Source of the DNA: Candidatus Altimarinota bacterium
GTDB taxonomy: Bacteria; Patescibacteriota; Gracilibacteria; BD1-5; UBA6164
Direction: 5' to 3'
DNA: 6,937 bases
Assembly: GCA_027062145.1 (NCBI GenBank)
Contig: JAMOTX010000049.1
Span: forward strand, 1-6,937
Shown: positions 6,037-6,937 of the stretch, one piece after another
How positions within the stretch are numbered: the stretch's first letter is position 1
Layout: the number at the start of each line of letters is the position of its first letter
Notes under the pieces: model-generated
What the model was told of the DNA's origin: nothing
What the model saw: only the letters and a program-made list of their open reading frames with translations
Database searches by the model: none
Made by a program: the position numbers and the translations under genes

Positions 6037-6937
6037 CTACCAATCTTTCTTATTACTTTCTCAATTTAATAAATTATTATTAAAAAATGGATCATTGAAA
6101 AAATCAGAAAATGGATCATTTGAAGTATTTTCTTTATAAACCTTATTAAAACTATCAGCATTATTTTTTTGTTCTTCTTTTAATGCTTCTTCATATTGTT
6201 TTAATGCTTTTTCTTGCTGAGATGTTAAATCATTAGATTCTTCTTGTTTTTTTCATCATTCTCATTCTTTATTTTCTCAAGTACTTCATTCTTTGTTTTC
6301 TTCTCAAGATTTTTCTCAATTAGATCAATCTTGTTTTTCAGTACTTTCTTTAGATTTTCAATCTTTATTATCAGACTCATTTCATGAATCTCATTTAGAA
6401 TCCTTTTTTGATTCTCACTCTTTTGAATCATTTCAAGATTTTGAATCTTGTTCTTTTTCACTTTCTCAAGTATTAGCTTTATCTGACTCCTTTTTGTTAT
6501 CTCATTTTTTTTCTTGATTTTTATCATTATTTTCTTTATCCTCTTGCTTCTTTTTTTCTTGCTTTATTTTATTTAAAACAAACTCTAAATTTTTCTTTGT
6601 TTGTTCATCATATTTTATATTTAAAGCATTACTATAATATTTCACTGATTCTTCCCAAGTATTTATTTTTTTTGTATTATCTTTTTCTAATTCTCATATT
6701 CTATAAAAAGAATTAGCTATATTGTGATTTATATCAAAGTTTATTTTACTTTTCTCTTCTCATAATATACTCATATATTCTTTAATTGCTTCTTCATATT
6801 TTTTATCTTTATAAAGAGAATTAGCTATATTATAATATCACTCCTTATTTCATGGTTTTTTAAAATATTCTATGCTTTTAGAATATTCTTTTTTATTATA
6901 TAATTCTTTTCATGAATAATTATTATAAAAAGCATTT
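6037..6937 (-). CDS. TPR protein, BatC-like, with repetitive charged Gly-rich tail (5' end missing)
   Basis: The last 299 codons of a longer gene, whose start lies beyond the right edge; stop TAG at 6037-6039. Counting from the first visible residue, about 1-115 hold tetratricopeptide-type helices: GKELYNKKEYSKSIEYFKK, YYNIANSLYKDKKYEEAIKEY and NIANSFYRIG with WEESVKYYSNALNI. After KNLEFVLNKIKQEKKKQEDK, residues about 125-237 are a low-complexity linker of Lys, Glu, Asp, Ser and Gly. The end has LTSQQEKALKQYEEALKEEQ, two NDPF motifs and a final KKDW. TPR, charged linker, short helix and terminal KDW recall BatC, the TPR partner of VWA-domain BatA/BatB proteins; this is inference from memory of the family. 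Every glycine (21 of 21) is TGA, with no GGN codon. The linker's repetitive sequence leaves open but meaningless frames on both strands. Confidence 0.85.

Noticed and set aside
6293..6517. Plus-strand Ser/Phe-rich open frame of 74 codons
   Set aside because: Antisense to the repetitive linker; open only because the purine-rich repeat avoids stops on the other strand.
6225..6527. Minus-strand open frame of 100 codons (Lys/Ile/Glu-rich)
   Set aside because: It is an alternative frame of the TPR gene linker. The correct frame, read with TGA as Gly, continues from the TPR repeats to the KDW end.
833..6937. Mycoplasma-type code (UGA as Trp) or widespread pseudogenes
   Set aside because: TGA codons align with conserved glycines, tryptophans use TGG, and all families are full length when TGA is glycine.
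1..6937. CRISPR array, insertion sequence or prophage
   Set aside because: No regularly spaced repeats, transposase-like frames, terminal inverted repeats or phage genes; the repeats present are two-copy and short.

Overview
The window is AT-rich bacterial DNA from an organism that reads UGA as glycine (genetic code 25). Five protein-coding regions only make sense if TGA is a sense codon, and at conserved positions it always falls where the family has glycine: the KGLGEM stretch of GyrB, the GGQ loop of release factor 1, the P-loop of Obg. Tryptophan is encoded by TGG, so this is not the mycoplasma code. All stops used are TAA or TAG. This code is known from Absconditabacteria (SR1) and Gracilibacteria (BD1-5/GN02), two lineages of Patescibacteria/CPR; the window alone does not decide between them.

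Layout, left to right. Positions 1-277 hold no convincing gene but carry two leftward promoter-like elements, so a leftward transcript probably runs off the left edge. Positions 278-652 are a minus-strand array of four tRNAs with encoded CCA ends, transcribed in the order Asn(GUU), Ser(UGA), Ser(GCU), CAU-anticodon (probably Ile2), from a promoter near 680-705. Next come gyrB (833-2743, minus), prfA for release factor 1 (2954-4030, minus), a small plus-strand unknown gene whose frame is broken twice and restored (4177-4569), obg/cgtA (4584-5957, minus), and the 3' part of a minus-strand gene for a TPR protein with a glycine/lysine/glutamate-rich tail (6037 to the right edge).

The protein genes look mostly single-gene transcribed: an AT-rich hairpin terminator follows gyrB, prfA and the TPR gene, and a bidirectional one sits between the convergent small ORF and obg. 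None of the four visible start codons has a clear Shine-Dalgarno sequence. Functionally this is housekeeping: decoding (tRNAs), termination (RF1, which reads only UAA and UAG and so fits a genome with reassigned UGA), DNA supercoiling (GyrB) and ribosome maturation (Obg).

The most interesting points are the self-dependence of RF1 on UGA-glycine in its catalytic GGQ, the exclusive use of UGA for all 21 glycines in the TPR gene fragment, the doubly frameshifted small gene with compensating changes in two poly-A runs, and two stable-RNA promoters that share an unusual 14-base spacer and a 19-base downstream box.
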